From: Bacteroidales bacterium
Lineage (GTDB): Bacteria > Bacteroidota > Bacteroidia > Bacteroidales > UBA12077
DNA length: 15,995 nt
Direction of reading: 5' to 3'
Assembly (NCBI GenBank): GCA_030156305.1
Contig: JASGMZ010000040.1
Span: 1-15,995 of the forward strand
In this document: piece after piece, positions 6,078-13,952 of the stretch
How positions within the stretch are numbered: position 1 is the stretch's first letter
Layout of the letters: the number at the start of each line of letters is the position of its first letter
The notes under the pieces: model-generated
The model's input: only the letters and a program-made list of their open reading frames with translations
Told to the model about the DNA's origin: nothing
Database searches by the model: none
Position numbers and translations under genes: made by a program

Positions 6078-7706
6078 TTAGTCTTCCATAAATGGGTATT
6101 TATAACTTACCGGAGGTACAAAAGTTTCTTTTATTGTACGTGGGCTTACCCAACGTAATAGATTTATTCTTGACCCGGCTTTGTCATTGGTTCCTGATCC
6201 GCGAGAACCGCCAAAAGGTTGCTGATTAACAACTGCTCCGGTTGGTTTATCATTAATATAAAAGTTCCCGGCTGCATGGGTCAGTTTTTTCATGGACTCT
6301 TCAATAATGTATCTGTCTTTTGAAAAAACAGATCCTGTTAAACCATAAATAGATGTATTGTCAACTAACTCCACCGTTTCTTCCCATCTTTTATGATCAT
6401 AAATATAAATTGTAAGGATAGGCCCAAATAACTCTTCTTCCATGGTAACATAATGCGGGTCATTGGTTAATAAAATGGTTGGTTCAATATAATAACCCTT
6501 CGATTTATCATAATTTCCGCCGAATAAAATTTCTACTTCATCATCTTTTTTGGCTCGGTCAATAAATCCAGCTAATTTGTCGAAAGATGCTTCATCAATT
6601 ACGGCATTAACAAAATTGGAGAAATCTTCTACCGGCCCCATTTTGAGCGTATCCATATCACATTTTATTTCGTCTAATATCTCGTCCCATCGGTTATCAG
6701 GAATATATGCCCTGGAAACCGCCGAACATTTCTGTCCTTGGTATTCGAATGCTCCACGGGTTAGGGCAGTAGCAACCTGGGCTGCATTAGCTGATTCGTG
6801 CATCAGTACAAAGTTTTTGCCACCTGTTTCACCTACAATTCTTGGATACGATTTAAATTTGTGAATATTATTTCCAATTTCTTTCCAGATATTTTGAAAA
6901 ACTGCAGTTGATCCTGTATAATGGATTCCTGCAAAATCGGGATGAGAGAAAATTACTTTCCCTGCGGTGGGTCCTGATACAAAAACCAAATTAATTACAC
7001 CATCGGGTAATCCTGCTTCCATAAAAATTTCCATAATAATTTGCGCTGCATAAATTTGTGCGTTTGAAGGTTTCCAAACCACGGTATTACCCATCATAGC
7101 AGGTGCTGATGGTAGGTTTCCTGCAATAGCCGTAAAATTAAATGGTGTAAGTGCAAACACAAAACCTTCCAATGGACGATGTTCCACACGATTCCAAATT
7201 TGTTCGTTTGAATCGGGTTGTTCATTGTATATTTCGGTCATATACTGAACATTAAATCGTAGAAAATCAGATAATTCACAAGCCGCATCAATTTCAGCCT
7301 GATGTACTGATTTGGACTGTCCCAACATGGTTGCTGCATTAATTCTTGCCCGGTAAGGGCCCGAAATCATTCCTGCGGCTTTTAAAAAGATGGAAGCACG
7401 TTGTTTCCATGACATGTTCGCCCATTTTTTTCGCGCTTTTAGAGCTGCATCTATGGCATCCTTCACATGGCTTTCATCACCCCGGTTATAATACCCTAAC
7501 AAATGTTGATGATCATGAGGAGGATGAATCTCAATTTTTTTATCGGTAGTTACTTCTTTTCCATTGATAATCATTGGAATATCAATGGTTTCTGATCTGG
7601 CATCTTCAATGGCTTTGATTAAGTTTTCTCGCTCCGGGGAACCCTTCTTATACGATAATACAGGTTCATTCTTGGCCGGAGGGGCAAAATATAAACTCTT
7701 TTGCAT
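6078..7706 (-). CDS. pruA: L-glutamate gamma-semialdehyde dehydrogenase (1-pyrroline-5-carboxylate dehydrogenase)
   Basis: This 542-residue protein is of the single-function ALDH4-like type, without a proline dehydrogenase domain. Catalytic residues are N190 (TPFNFTA), E293 (VGETGGKNF) and C327 (YQGQKCSAVSR), with GSTAVF (265-270) at the cofactor site. The ending (NQQPFGGSRGSGTNDKAGS, then LLRWVSPRTIKE) is typical of this family. It oxidises glutamate 5-semialdehyde to glutamate with NAD+, the last step of proline and arginine/ornithine degradation, in the cytoplasm. It is first in a two-gene operon with the ALDH7 enzyme. Its predicted promoter is overlapped by an inverted repeat that may be an operator. 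No proline dehydrogenase is present in this window. Confidence 0.94.
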   Translation of the reverse strand: MQKSLYFAPPAKNEPVLSYKKGSPERENLIKAIEDARSETIDIPMIINGKEVTTDKKIEIHPPHDHQHLLGYYNRGDESHVKDAIDAALKARKKWANMSWKQRASIFLKAAGMISGPYRARINAATMLGQSKSVHQAEIDAACELSDFLRFNVQYMTEIYNEQPDSNEQIWNRVEHRPLEGFVFALTPFNFTAIAGNLPSAPAMMGNTVVWKPSNAQIYAAQIIMEIFMEAGLPDGVINLVFVSGPTAGKVIFSHPDFAGIHYTGSTAVFQNIWKEIGNNIHKFKSYPRIVGETGGKNFVLMHESANAAQVATALTRGAFEYQGQKCSAVSRAYIPDNRWDEILDEIKCDMDTLKMGPVEDFSNFVNAVIDEASFDKLAGFIDRAKKDDEVEILFGGNYDKSKGYYIEPTILLTNDPHYVTMEEELFGPILTIYIYDHKRWEETVELVDNTSIYGLTGSVFSKDRYIIEESMKKLTHAAGNFYINDKPTGAVVNQQPFGGSRGSGTNDKAGSRINLLRWVSPRTIKETFVPPVSYKYPFMED

Positions 7707-7762
7707 GGCAATGATAATTTTATATGTTTAACAATCGATTAATTCAGTTTTGTTACTCTTTA

Positions 7763-7786
7763 CGATATGCAAATATATACATATCG
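7763..7786 (-). promoter_or_regulatory. Promoter with overlapping inverted-repeat operator, dehydrogenase operon
   Basis: CGATATG (7763-7769) and CATATCG (7780-7786) form a perfect 7-bp inverted repeat with a 10-bp centre. The centre contains the minus-strand -7 element TATATTTG (7770-7777), matching TAnnTTTG. A CTTG on the minus strand (7800-7803) is a possible -33 element. Dyad symmetry centred on the core promoter is typical of a dimeric repressor site. The regulator is unknown. Confidence 0.5.
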
Positions 7787-7836
7787 AATAAATATAAAAC
7801 AAGATTTTTATCATGTTTACAAAAATCCCGAATCAT

Positions 7837-7844
7837 TAATTTTG
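7837..7844 (+). promoter_or_regulatory. Possible -7 element for the modE-type operon
   Basis: TAATTTTG matches TAnnTTTG, with a TTTA 18 bp upstream as a weak -33. It would give a leader of nearly 190 nt to the ATG at 8039. A closer but imperfect candidate, TTATTTTG (7999-8006), would give a short leader. The rest of the 332-bp intergenic region shows no gene. Confidence 0.25.
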
Positions 7845-8038
7845 TGAGTGGTTAACAAATAAAAAGCCTGGTTGTTTAACTTTGGAAAGTAGTTTTTATA
7901 AATTCTGTGTATCAGACCTTTCATCTTTAGAAAATATCTAAATTAACCGGATGATTTAAATAAGTAATTTATTATTTTTAAAGGTTCACCGGATTTATTT
8001 ATTTTGTAACGATAGGTAATTTAATACGAAAAGAAAAT

Positions 8039-8416
8039 ATGGCTGGTCCCAAAGGCTCAAAATATTATGATATTTTTCTGAAATTCAAAGTCTGGTTAGA
8101 GAATACCCATGGTGAAAGTATTTTAGGAAACGGGAAATTTGAACTGATCGACTATATTGATCAGTATGGGTCATTAAAAGTTGCTGCCGATAAATTAGAA
8201 GTGAGCTATCGAAAAGCGTGGGGTATGTTAAGAGAAGCTGAAGAAAAGCTGGGTTTTTCTTTAGTAGAAAAACACCGGGGTGGTCAGCATGGAGGCCGTT
8301 CTGTTCTTACTGACGAGGGGAAAATATTAATTGAAGCCTACAGGGAGTTGTTGGTTGAGTTTGACGAAGCCATCTATCAAATCACAAAGAAGTTCTTTAA
8401 TAAGGTAAATAAATGA
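8039..8416 (+). CDS. ModE-type winged-helix transcriptional regulator, DNA-binding domain only
   Basis: This 125-residue protein corresponds to the N-terminal domain of ModE, with a LysR-like winged helix. The helix-turn-helix spans about residues 44-64 (GSLKVAADKLEVSYRKAWGML). The wing is Gly/His-rich (KHRGGQHGGRSVLTDEG, 78-94), matching the ModE pattern in which GG...GG precedes LT..G. Full ModE proteins carry C-terminal Mop domains that bind molybdate or tungstate. They are absent here, so the metal sensor must lie elsewhere or the protein responds differently. Its stop overlaps the next start by 4 bp (ATGA), indicating translational coupling with the TiaS-like gene. It probably controls its own operon and the local molybdenum genes (inference). 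Confidence 0.85.
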   Translation: MAGPKGSKYYDIFLKFKVWLENTHGESILGNGKFELIDYIDQYGSLKVAADKLEVSYRKAWGMLREAEEKLGFSLVEKHRGGQHGGRSVLTDEGKILIEAYRELLVEFDEAIYQITKKFFNKVNK

Positions 8417-9153
8417 TCTGGTATATTGGATTGGATGATACGGATAATAAGAACTCTCGTGGTACAGGATTTAAATCCCGCCAACTGGGGAAACGGATCG
8501 TTGAACAAGGAGTCGGTGAGGTACTGTCGATTTCAAGGCATCAATTGTTTGTGAATGATCAGATTGCCTATACCTCCCAGAACAGTTCTGCCTGTTTACT
8601 GGTAAAGTCCATCCAGAATGAGGCCTTAAAGGATATTTGTATTCAATATATCAAGGAAGTAGCTGAACCTGGGTCTGATGCTGGTTTATGTATTGCCAGG
8701 GAAGAGTATGTTGATGAGAGAATTGCAGCTTGGGGAATAAGAGCCAAAAAGGAGGTGCTGCAAAAAGAAGATGCCTATCAGCTGGCTAAAGAAACGGGGA
8801 TTTTTTTAAACGGATATACAGGAACAAAAATTGGTGTAATTGGAGCATTAGCAGCTGTGGGGTTGCGAAAATCCGGAAATGATGGACGAAATATATGGTT
8901 AAAAGGAAAAGAATTAAGAGATTTGCAGGGTGTTTATACCGTTAAAGAATTGAAACGAATGATTAAGATTCAGGTTGTTAAATCGGTTCAGGGGAAAATC
9001 ATTAGCGAGAGTGAACGGATAGATGTGGGAGAATGGTTACGGCCTGTAATTCAGAATAATAAAAATACAGTAATTGTTGAACCATGTAAAAATCAAAATA
9101 ACTATGATTGGAAGACTGTCTCAAAAGACTTTATCAAAAGCATTTCGGATTAA
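8413..9153 (+). CDS. Bacterial TiaS-like protein (GxDDTD family), function unknown
   Basis: The 246-residue protein opens with GLDDTDNKNSRGTG (6-19), the signature of archaeal TiaS, the tRNA-Ile2 agmatidine synthetase. Two further TiaS-like blocks follow: IAYTSQNSSACLLV (51-64), where archaeal proteins have a P-x-K-T-R-G-N-A-x-V-like stretch, and GVIGALAAVGL (141-151), preceded by PGSDAGLCIA (86-95). This fits the kinase-like plus ferredoxin-like core. The C-terminal OB-fold and zinc ribbon that hold the tRNA are missing. Bacteria normally make lysidine with TilS, so a true TiaS role is unlikely. It is coupled to the ModE-type gene (4-bp overlap) and overlaps the next membrane-protein gene, so a role tied to molybdenum or to the adjacent uptake genes is possible. 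Homology was judged by motif reading, not by search. Confidence 0.7.
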   Translation: MIWYIGLDDTDNKNSRGTGFKSRQLGKRIVEQGVGEVLSISRHQLFVNDQIAYTSQNSSACLLVKSIQNEALKDICIQYIKEVAEPGSDAGLCIAREEYVDERIAAWGIRAKKEVLQKEDAYQLAKETGIFLNGYTGTKIGVIGALAAVGLRKSGNDGRNIWLKGKELRDLQGVYTVKELKRMIKIQVVKSVQGKIISESERIDVGEWLRPVIQNNKNTVIVEPCKNQNNYDWKTVSKDFIKSISD

Positions 9154-9673
9154 TACCCTGCCATTGGTATTAGAGATTTTATTTCTTTTTGTCCTTGGAA
9201 TTAGTGCCATTGTGGTGCGCTCCTATTTAAGAATCCCTTTAGGCATACCTGGCCGTCATGGATTGGAATTTATGGCATTTATTATGATTGCCCGAAGAAT
9301 ATCAAAAATCCCTTTTGCCTCGGTAATTGCCATGCTTGGTGCTACGACCTTTATGTTTGTTCCATTCATAGGGATTAAAGACCCGTTTTTGCCCGTTATT
9401 TATATTGTAATGGGTATTGTGCTGGATATTTTATATTTTGCTTTTCATAAACCCAATCATCGATTGGCTATCCTTTCATTAATTGGTGGTATAGCTTACA
9501 TGGTAATCCCTGTCAGCAGGATTGGTATTTATCTGTTTACCGGGATTTTAGAAAATTCTTTCATCAAATCCGGATTTATTATTCCGGTTATATCCCACTT
9601 TGCTTTTGGTGTTGCCGGATCATTGCTCGGTGCCGGTTTGATCTATTCCATCAAACGTTTACAGAAGAAATAA
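9104..9673 (+). CDS. Small polytopic membrane protein, possibly ECF S-component-like
   Basis: This 189-residue protein has about six hydrophobic segments, near residues 19-38, 54-64, 70-88, 95-115, 121-146 and 155-182. It carries a conserved-looking loop SYLRIPLGIPGRHGLEF (40-56) and a basic C-terminus. The ATG at 9104 is preferred. It overlaps the TiaS-like gene by 50 bp, while an in-frame TTG at 9074 would overlap by 80. A start further downstream is possible, because the first 15 residues lie in the overlap. Size and topology resemble substrate-binding (S) components of energy-coupling-factor importers, but no EcfA or EcfT gene is nearby. It could be the inner-membrane step for whatever the downstream TonB-dependent receptor imports. 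I do not recognise a specific family. Confidence 0.7.
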   Translation: MIGRLSQKTLSKAFRINTLPLVLEILFLFVLGISAIVVRSYLRIPLGIPGRHGLEFMAFIMIARRISKIPFASVIAMLGATTFMFVPFIGIKDPFLPVIYIVMGIVLDILYFAFHKPNHRLAILSLIGGIAYMVIPVSRIGIYLFTGILENSFIKSGFIIPVISHFAFGVAGSLLGAGLIYSIKRLQKK

Positions 9674-9722
9674 AATCATTAATCAACGTAATTTAAGGCA
9701 TAAAAATTTAACATTCAGCGAT

Positions 9723-10640
9723 ATGAAAAAAAATACACGTCGTTTATTTTCGAACGCTTATCCTGTGATTTTTCTGTTTACTCTTTTATTTTTCATCGGT
9801 TCCTGTGATGATGAAGATCCCGCGAACCATCCTGATCCTACAATTCATATAATTGATCATCAAGGTTTTGTGTCTAACGACACAATCATTGCTCCGGGTG
9901 AAAAATTTACGGTCGCCATTCAGGCAGAGTATAATGGCTATGATATGTTGACCAACTTTATCGCCAAACTGAATGACGAACGCTATTTAGACCAGGGAAT
10001 CTACTCCGAAACGTATCGTAAAGAGATTGAAATTACGAAAGGCCTTGAAAGTATCGATCACTGGGAGTTTATCATTCGTGACATAAAAGGAAATTTTGCC
10101 CATACTTTGTTAACCATAACTAAAGATGAGAATGTTGAATATGGAGAAATAGATGTATTTAAAAATATTCAAATGGGAGCACAAAACAGTCCTGATTACG
10201 GAAGTTTTCTTTCTTTAACCGATGGATCTGTTTATGATCTGGAAGGTGCTTACCATAATGCATTATCCATTGATATTGTTTCCTATTACGATGATTTTGA
10301 TAAATTGGATAAGTGGGTGATGGCTTCTCCGGGGGCCAATATTGGAGATGAAGCATTCCCGGGAGAATATGCTATTTCCAACTGGGATACTACTCATACC
10401 ACACGTTATTCCGCTGCACCCTTGACAATCGCCGTTGAGGATTTTGATGCTGCTCAAAACGACAGTCTTTTATTAGCCCATTCTTTTGCTTTTGAGAGCG
10501 GTAAACGTAAAGCCAAAGATCTTGCTCCCGGAGATATCTACTCGTTTGTACGGGACGAACGAACGGGGTTGTTTAAAGTGATTAGTACTACCGGTGAAAG
10601 TAGTGGAAACATTATCGTTGACATTATCATTCAAAAATAA
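9723..10640 (+). CDS. Surface-type lipoprotein paired with a TonB-dependent receptor
   Basis: This 305-residue lipoprotein has a lipoprotein signal peptide (hydrophobic 13-25) with a lipobox ending in Cys28 (FIGSC). The Cys is followed by DDEDP, an acidic stretch like the signal that sends Bacteroidota lipoproteins to the cell surface. After it come what looks like an Ig/PKD-like beta domain (about 40-140, ending LLTITKDEN) and a second domain (about 145-305) beginning FKNIQMGAQNSPDYGSFLSL. The second domain has many aromatic and acidic residues. Its gene ends 7 bp before the TonB-dependent receptor start, so the two are one transcript and probably one outer-membrane complex, the lipoprotein capturing the ligand as SusD- or HmuY-type partners do. 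I see no certain SusD or HmuY identity. Confidence 0.75.
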   Translation: MKKNTRRLFSNAYPVIFLFTLLFFIGSCDDEDPANHPDPTIHIIDHQGFVSNDTIIAPGEKFTVAIQAEYNGYDMLTNFIAKLNDERYLDQGIYSETYRKEIEITKGLESIDHWEFIIRDIKGNFAHTLLTITKDENVEYGEIDVFKNIQMGAQNSPDYGSFLSLTDGSVYDLEGAYHNALSIDIVSYYDDFDKLDKWVMASPGANIGDEAFPGEYAISNWDTTHTTRYSAAPLTIAVEDFDAAQNDSLLLAHSFAFESGKRKAKDLAPGDIYSFVRDERTGLFKVISTTGESSGNIIVDIIIQK

Positions 10641-10647
10641 GATCAAT

Positions 10648-12933
10648 ATGCTTTTAAAAAGATTCATTTATACTGTTTTATTTGTTTTTATGATTCCTCT
10701 TTATTCGATGGCTCAACATATATTGCAAGGAGAAGTTACCGATTCCGAAAGCGGAGAACCATTAGTTGGAGCGAACATCGTAATTAAAGAGATTAACCGG
10801 GGCATCTCAACCAACCAACAGGGGCAGTTTCAATTTGAAAATTTGAAACCCGGTGAATATACATTGCGTGTTACCTATGTGGGATATCACGATCAAAAGT
10901 TTAATCTAAAGCTAACCGATAAAAAAGAAGTGGTAGAAATCAAGATGGTTCCTTCCTCCATTGAGATGGAAAAGGTGATGATTACTGCTACGCGTACCGA
11001 ACGAAAAATTGGAGACCTGGCGGGCCAGAATGAGGTTATCGAAAAAGAGGAGGTGGAAGAGTTTCCTACCACCAATACCGATAATATCTTACAGTCACTG
11101 GCCAACATAAATGTTAATCGTAGCTGGGGAATATTTTCCAAAAATGCATCGGTTACCATGCGTGGGTTAGATGCAGCACAAGGGGTGTTGATTCTATACA
11201 ATGGGGTGCCGTTAAATAAAACCGCCGGAGGATCAATTAACTGGCATATGATATCACCCGGCCGGATTGAGCGTATTGAGGTCATTAAAGGCCCAAGTTC
11301 AGCGTTGTATGGTAATAATGCGATGGGTGGCGTGATCAATATTATTACCAAAAAGTCGGATCAACCTTTCTCCGGAGATGTGAGAACTTTTGGCGGTAGT
11401 TATTCTACGCTCGGAGGTAAATTTAACATCGAGGGCAATGAGCAGATTAGTGGGAATAACTTTTATTGGGGGATTACCGGATTTTATCGCCAGGGCGACG
11501 GGTATATTATTGAACCCAAAACCATCAGAGATTCTACTGATGTAGAAGTATATTTAAAAGAAAACCGGATTGGGGCAACCATGGGCTATGAGTTTAACGA
11601 TCAGAATAAGGTAGAGGTGGAATATAGCTACTATGACGATAAACGAGGGGATGGCCGACAGGTTTATCTTAAGGATGGTGGTTTTGTAAAGTATACCACT
11701 CATTTTGTACGGGCAAACTATGATGGACAACTGGGAGATTTTAAGATTGATGCAAAGGGCTACTTCCAGGATGAACACTATAACCAATTTACTGAAAATA
11801 TTAATCAGGATGGGAATTATAAAATGTCGGACCGAAACCAGACCTCCAGGGATTATGGATTATGGATGAATGCTACCCGTAAACTGGGTTTACATAACTG
11901 GTTTACTTTTGGGTTGGATGTCAAGCAGGGATTTATGGATGCTTCGGATATATTTTATACCTCTACCGATACCCTGATGAGGGAAGGAAAAGTACAATCC
12001 TATGCCGCATTTTTACAGGATGAGCAGTGGTTGTTTAAGGATAAACTTAAAATTATTGCCGGGCTGCGTTTCGATTATGCACGTTTTTACGAGGGTTCTA
12101 TATATGTTGCCGAACCTACGGCAAATACCGGGTTCGAAGAAAATGTCAGTGAAAACTATGGAAATTCAAACTGGACAGCTCTAAGCCCGAAATTATCTTT
12201 GCATTATGAAATTTCTCCGGCCATTAAATCCTATGTATCTGCATCAACAGGATTTATGCCACCCAAAATGGACGACCTAATCTCCTCAAGAAAAATTAGC
12301 AAAGGATTTAAAAAGGCAAATCCTGAACTGCAACCACAAACATTAACCAATTACGAAATAGGATTTAATACCAAACCTTTTCATAAAGCTCAGTTTAAAA
12401 CGGCAGCCTACTACTCGGTGGGTAAAGATTTTCAGTATTTTGTGGCAACCGGGAATTATGTCGACGGGCAGGCCGAACTTACCCGTGAGAATATTGCTGC
12501 CATTGAAATTTATGGCGCTGAATTCTTTTTTCAGTATGATTTTACAAAAGGCCTGGCCTTAAAAGCAAACTATACCTACAATTCATCAACTATTACCGAA
12601 TTTGATCTGGAAGATTATTCAGGGGATGACCTAACCGGAAAAATGTTGGTTGAGGTTCCGTGGCACCAGGCTTTTGCAGGGTTATTCTGGAAAAACAGGG
12701 TGGTAAATACTACGGTCATTGCAAATTATATCGGGGAATCCTATGCCGAAGATCAAAATATACTGATTATTGATGATTATTTAACGGTTGATATTCGCTT
12801 ATACCGGACGTTCCGGAAAAACTTTTTTGTAGCGTTAGATGTACAAAATATATTTGATAAGGTATATATTGATAAAAAACAACGGCTCTCTCCAGGAAGA
12901 TTTATCCTGCTTGAGTTAGCCTATAAATTTTAA
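10648..12933 (+). CDS. TonB-dependent outer-membrane receptor
   Basis: This 761-residue protein starts at the ATG at 10648. An upstream in-frame ATG at 10594 lies inside the lipoprotein gene and would bury the signal peptide. The order is: signal peptide (1-23, ending SMAQ), carboxypeptidase-regulatory-like domain (about 25-110), plug domain (about 115-235) with the hallmark VIKGPSSALYGNNAMGGVIN, and a beta-barrel ending in FILLELAYKF with a terminal Phe. It imports a ligand across the outer membrane using TonB-ExbBD energy. At 761 residues it has siderophore/cobalamin/heme-receptor size rather than the roughly 1000 residues of SusC. The ligand cannot be read from the sequence. Its place at the end of a ModE-led operon points to a molybdenum or tungsten species (inference). 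Confidence 0.93.
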   Translation: MLLKRFIYTVLFVFMIPLYSMAQHILQGEVTDSESGEPLVGANIVIKEINRGISTNQQGQFQFENLKPGEYTLRVTYVGYHDQKFNLKLTDKKEVVEIKMVPSSIEMEKVMITATRTERKIGDLAGQNEVIEKEEVEEFPTTNTDNILQSLANINVNRSWGIFSKNASVTMRGLDAAQGVLILYNGVPLNKTAGGSINWHMISPGRIERIEVIKGPSSALYGNNAMGGVINIITKKSDQPFSGDVRTFGGSYSTLGGKFNIEGNEQISGNNFYWGITGFYRQGDGYIIEPKTIRDSTDVEVYLKENRIGATMGYEFNDQNKVEVEYSYYDDKRGDGRQVYLKDGGFVKYTTHFVRANYDGQLGDFKIDAKGYFQDEHYNQFTENINQDGNYKMSDRNQTSRDYGLWMNATRKLGLHNWFTFGLDVKQGFMDASDIFYTSTDTLMREGKVQSYAAFLQDEQWLFKDKLKIIAGLRFDYARFYEGSIYVAEPTANTGFEENVSENYGNSNWTALSPKLSLHYEISPAIKSYVSASTGFMPPKMDDLISSRKISKGFKKANPELQPQTLTNYEIGFNTKPFHKAQFKTAAYYSVGKDFQYFVATGNYVDGQAELTRENIAAIEIYGAEFFFQYDFTKGLALKANYTYNSSTITEFDLEDYSGDDLTGKMLVEVPWHQAFAGLFWKNRVVNTTVIANYIGESYAEDQNILIIDDYLTVDIRLYRTFRKNFFVALDVQNIFDKVYIDKKQRLSPGRFILLELAYKF

Positions 12934-12942
12934 GAGAAGCAT

Positions 12943-12987
12943 GAAGCGGTTCTGTTAATTTGCCGGAGTTTATCACTTCGTTTTTTT
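12943..12987 (+). terminator. Possible terminator after the receptor gene
   Basis: GAAGCGG (12943-12949) can pair with split CCG (12963-12965) and CTTC (12976-12979), followed by seven T residues (12981-12987). The stem is interrupted and weak, so only the T run is convincing. Confidence 0.35.
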
Positions 12988-13038
12988 CTTTTATACAAAT
13001 TTTACCAAATTTGTCGCTGCAACATTTATTTTAATTCT

Positions 13039-13848
13039 ATGAAGATTTCTAAAGAAATAGTATCAGGATTTAAACAATGGTTTGCCCGTTATATTTATCA
13101 GTTTATTGATGGGTATCCTGATTTAAAAGAAAATATTGGCCTCAAGGCCGATCATTGCAAAAAAGTAAGTGAAGAAATGGTGGGGTTAGCCCAATATCTT
13201 CAATTAAATGAACAGGAGGTTTTACTTGCCGAAACCATAGGACTTTTTCATGATGTCGGTAGATTTAAACAATATGTAAAATTTCAAACCTTTTCTGATG
13301 ACAAGTCTCAGAATCATGCTGAATTAGCTATTGAAGTGTTTAATGAAAATAATCTTTTAAAGGATTTGTCGGAGGAAGAGATTGATATCATTCATCAATC
13401 CATTCTAAATCACAACAAAGCCGAAATGAAATATGATCAAAATGAGAGGGTCAATTTTTTCTCTCAAATGATTCGCGATGCCGACAAACTGGATATCTGG
13501 CGTTTGATTACTGAGTATTATATGGTGAAAGGCCAGGATGCAGAAAAGGAAAACAAAACCCTGGAGCTGGAATTGCCTGATAATGATAGGATTAGTGAAG
13601 AGGTGTATCGGTCTGTTATGAACCGGCAGGTGGTTTTAAAAGAATCGATGCAAACATTAAATGATTTTAAATTGCTGCAGATAGGATGGGTCTTTGATTT
13701 AAACTTTAATTATTCTGTGAAAAGACTATACGAAAAAAAATACCTGTATAAAATTTTTGATGCTTTACCTGATAATGAAAAAATGAATCAAATAAATTCT
13801 GTGGTTGATGAATACTTCAGGATCTCTTTACAAGATACATCGGTTTAA
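13039..13848 (+). CDS. HD-domain phosphohydrolase
   Basis: This 269-residue protein has a metal-dependent HD fold. Likely ligands are H39, H71-D72 (the HD motif in LFHDVGRF), H93 (QNHAELA), H125 (ILNHNKAEM) and D149 (RDADKLDIW). Members of this superfamily hydrolyse phosphate esters or nucleotides. The N-D-x-x-x-R-L type nucleotide or (p)ppGpp signatures are not seen, so the substrate is unknown. It has no signal peptide or membrane segment and is presumably cytoplasmic. It stands alone between the receptor operon (105 bp upstream) and moeA (127 bp downstream) on the same strand. No exact TAnnTTTG lies upstream; CAAATTTG (13007-13014) is the nearest. Confidence 0.85.
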   Translation: MKISKEIVSGFKQWFARYIYQFIDGYPDLKENIGLKADHCKKVSEEMVGLAQYLQLNEQEVLLAETIGLFHDVGRFKQYVKFQTFSDDKSQNHAELAIEVFNENNLLKDLSEEEIDIIHQSILNHNKAEMKYDQNERVNFFSQMIRDADKLDIWRLITEYYMVKGQDAEKENKTLELELPDNDRISEEVYRSVMNRQVVLKESMQTLNDFKLLQIGWVFDLNFNYSVKRLYEKKYLYKIFDALPDNEKMNQINSVVDEYFRISLQDTSV

Positions 13849-13952
13849 AATGCGTTTAACTGATTATTGGGTAAAATGGTTTATGTTTATTTAAGTTTAA
13901 CAACATATTGGAATATTTATATATTTCCTTACTGGATTTAATTGATAAATCG

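Noticed and set aside
8413..9153. Annotation as a true tRNA-Ile2 agmatidine synthetase
   Set aside because: The C-terminal tRNA-binding domains are absent and bacteria normally use TilS. Only a TiaS-like core is supported.
10893..11351. 152-codon minus-strand open frame inside the TonB receptor gene
   Set aside because: It lies wholly opposite a well-supported plug domain, has no recognisable motif and is a coding shadow.
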